This document shows positions 63,897 to 64,000 of a stretch of 64,000 nucleotides of DNA, piece after piece (the stretch's first letter is position 1; every line of letters starts with the position of its first letter). Source of the DNA: Bacteroidota bacterium (GTDB lineage: Bacteria > Bacteroidota > Bacteroidia > AKYH767-A > OLB10); NCBI GenBank assembly GCA_023251535.1, contig JAHEYP010000008.1, positions 1 through 64,000 of the forward strand, in the 5' to 3' direction. The notes below the pieces were generated by a model that saw only the letters and a program-made list of their open reading frames with translations, was not told the DNA's origin and ran no database searches. Both the position numbers and the translations under genes were made by a program.

Positions 63897-64000
63897 TGAA
63901 AAACTACAGAAAAATTACTTCTGCCATATTCGTTATGGCGTTAACGTTAGTGAGCTTATCCGCTTATTCGTTCTGCGGATTTTATGTCTCGCAACAAAGC
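63897..64000 (+). CDS. Exported protein, truncated at window edge (probable DUF2330)
   Basis: Only the first 34 residues or so are in the window. A signal peptide (MKNYRKITSAIFVMALTLVS, then AYSFC) is followed by CGFYVSQQS, which resembles the mature start of DUF2330 proteins. It begins 24 bases after the RnfD-like gene and is probably co-transcribed with it. The call depends on a very short match. Confidence 0.5.

Overview
The window looks like chromosomal DNA of an AT-rich member of the Bacteroidota; I cannot fix the order or genus. The evidence is six secreted proteins with type IX secretion system (T9SS) C-terminal sorting domains, a TonB-dependent receptor paired with a DUF5689 lipoprotein, an IPExxxDY-family protein, signal peptides ending in the typical AQ, the near absence of Shine-Dalgarno sites, and several copies of the Bacteroidota -7 promoter element TAnnTTTG. 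There are no rRNA or tRNA genes, insertion sequences, prophages or CRISPR arrays. Most genes are ordinary core or envelope genes.

Layout. 53-8000 (minus strand): an ECF sigma factor, a protein joining a cytoplasmic/inner-membrane part to an outer-membrane barrel, and two T9SS cargo proteins in a tight operon; a third cargo gene with a G10 tract lies beyond a repeat-filled gap. 8175-9875: a small membrane protein and an MlaEF-type lipid ABC transporter. 9876-10780: a gene-free stretch with hairpin repeats. 10780-14106: a tiny lipoprotein, feoA-feoB under a palindromic operator candidate, and a SprT-like metalloprotein. 14374-15978: another T9SS cargo. 16109-19473 (minus): a histone-H1-like protein, polyphosphate kinase and exopolyphosphatase. 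19474-20169: a mosaic of heptamer repeats. 20170-26166: a SixA-like phosphatase and an exported nuclease/phosphatase, divergent from a TonB-dependent receptor and a DUF5689 lipoprotein. 26327-33863: purH, then the rod-shape operon mreBCD-mrdA-rodA. 33966-35968 (minus): an outer-membrane protein and Kdo transferase.

36092-46711 is a ten-gene nucleotide-sugar cluster. It holds the four enzymes expected to turn UDP-GlcNAc into UDP-GlcNAc(3NAc)A, UDP-glucose dehydrogenase plus UDP-xylose synthase, GalE, RfbB and a WbpP-like epimerase, and it ends in a CpsB-like phosphatase. It contains no glycosyltransferases. 46716-56635 is mixed: DinB, a P-domain/CotH protein, trpS, plsC, a bacilliredoxin, a PAS-like orphan, a single-domain response regulator, tadA, pyruvate kinase and an M42 peptidase. 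56740 to the end holds a secreted five-haem cytochrome, an FG-GAP/UnbV protein, a MacB-like permease, a lone RnfD-like membrane protein and the start of a probable DUF2330 protein.

The least explained signals are: the lysine-tailed protein in the polyphosphate operon; the receptor/OB-fold lipoprotein/exported nuclease group, which could handle nucleic acids or organic phosphate; the G10 tract that looks like a phase-variation switch; the sigma factor and envelope-spanning partner ahead of T9SS cargo; and the heptamer mosaics that run into the stop codons of neighbouring genes. All functions are read from motifs and context; no database search was possible.
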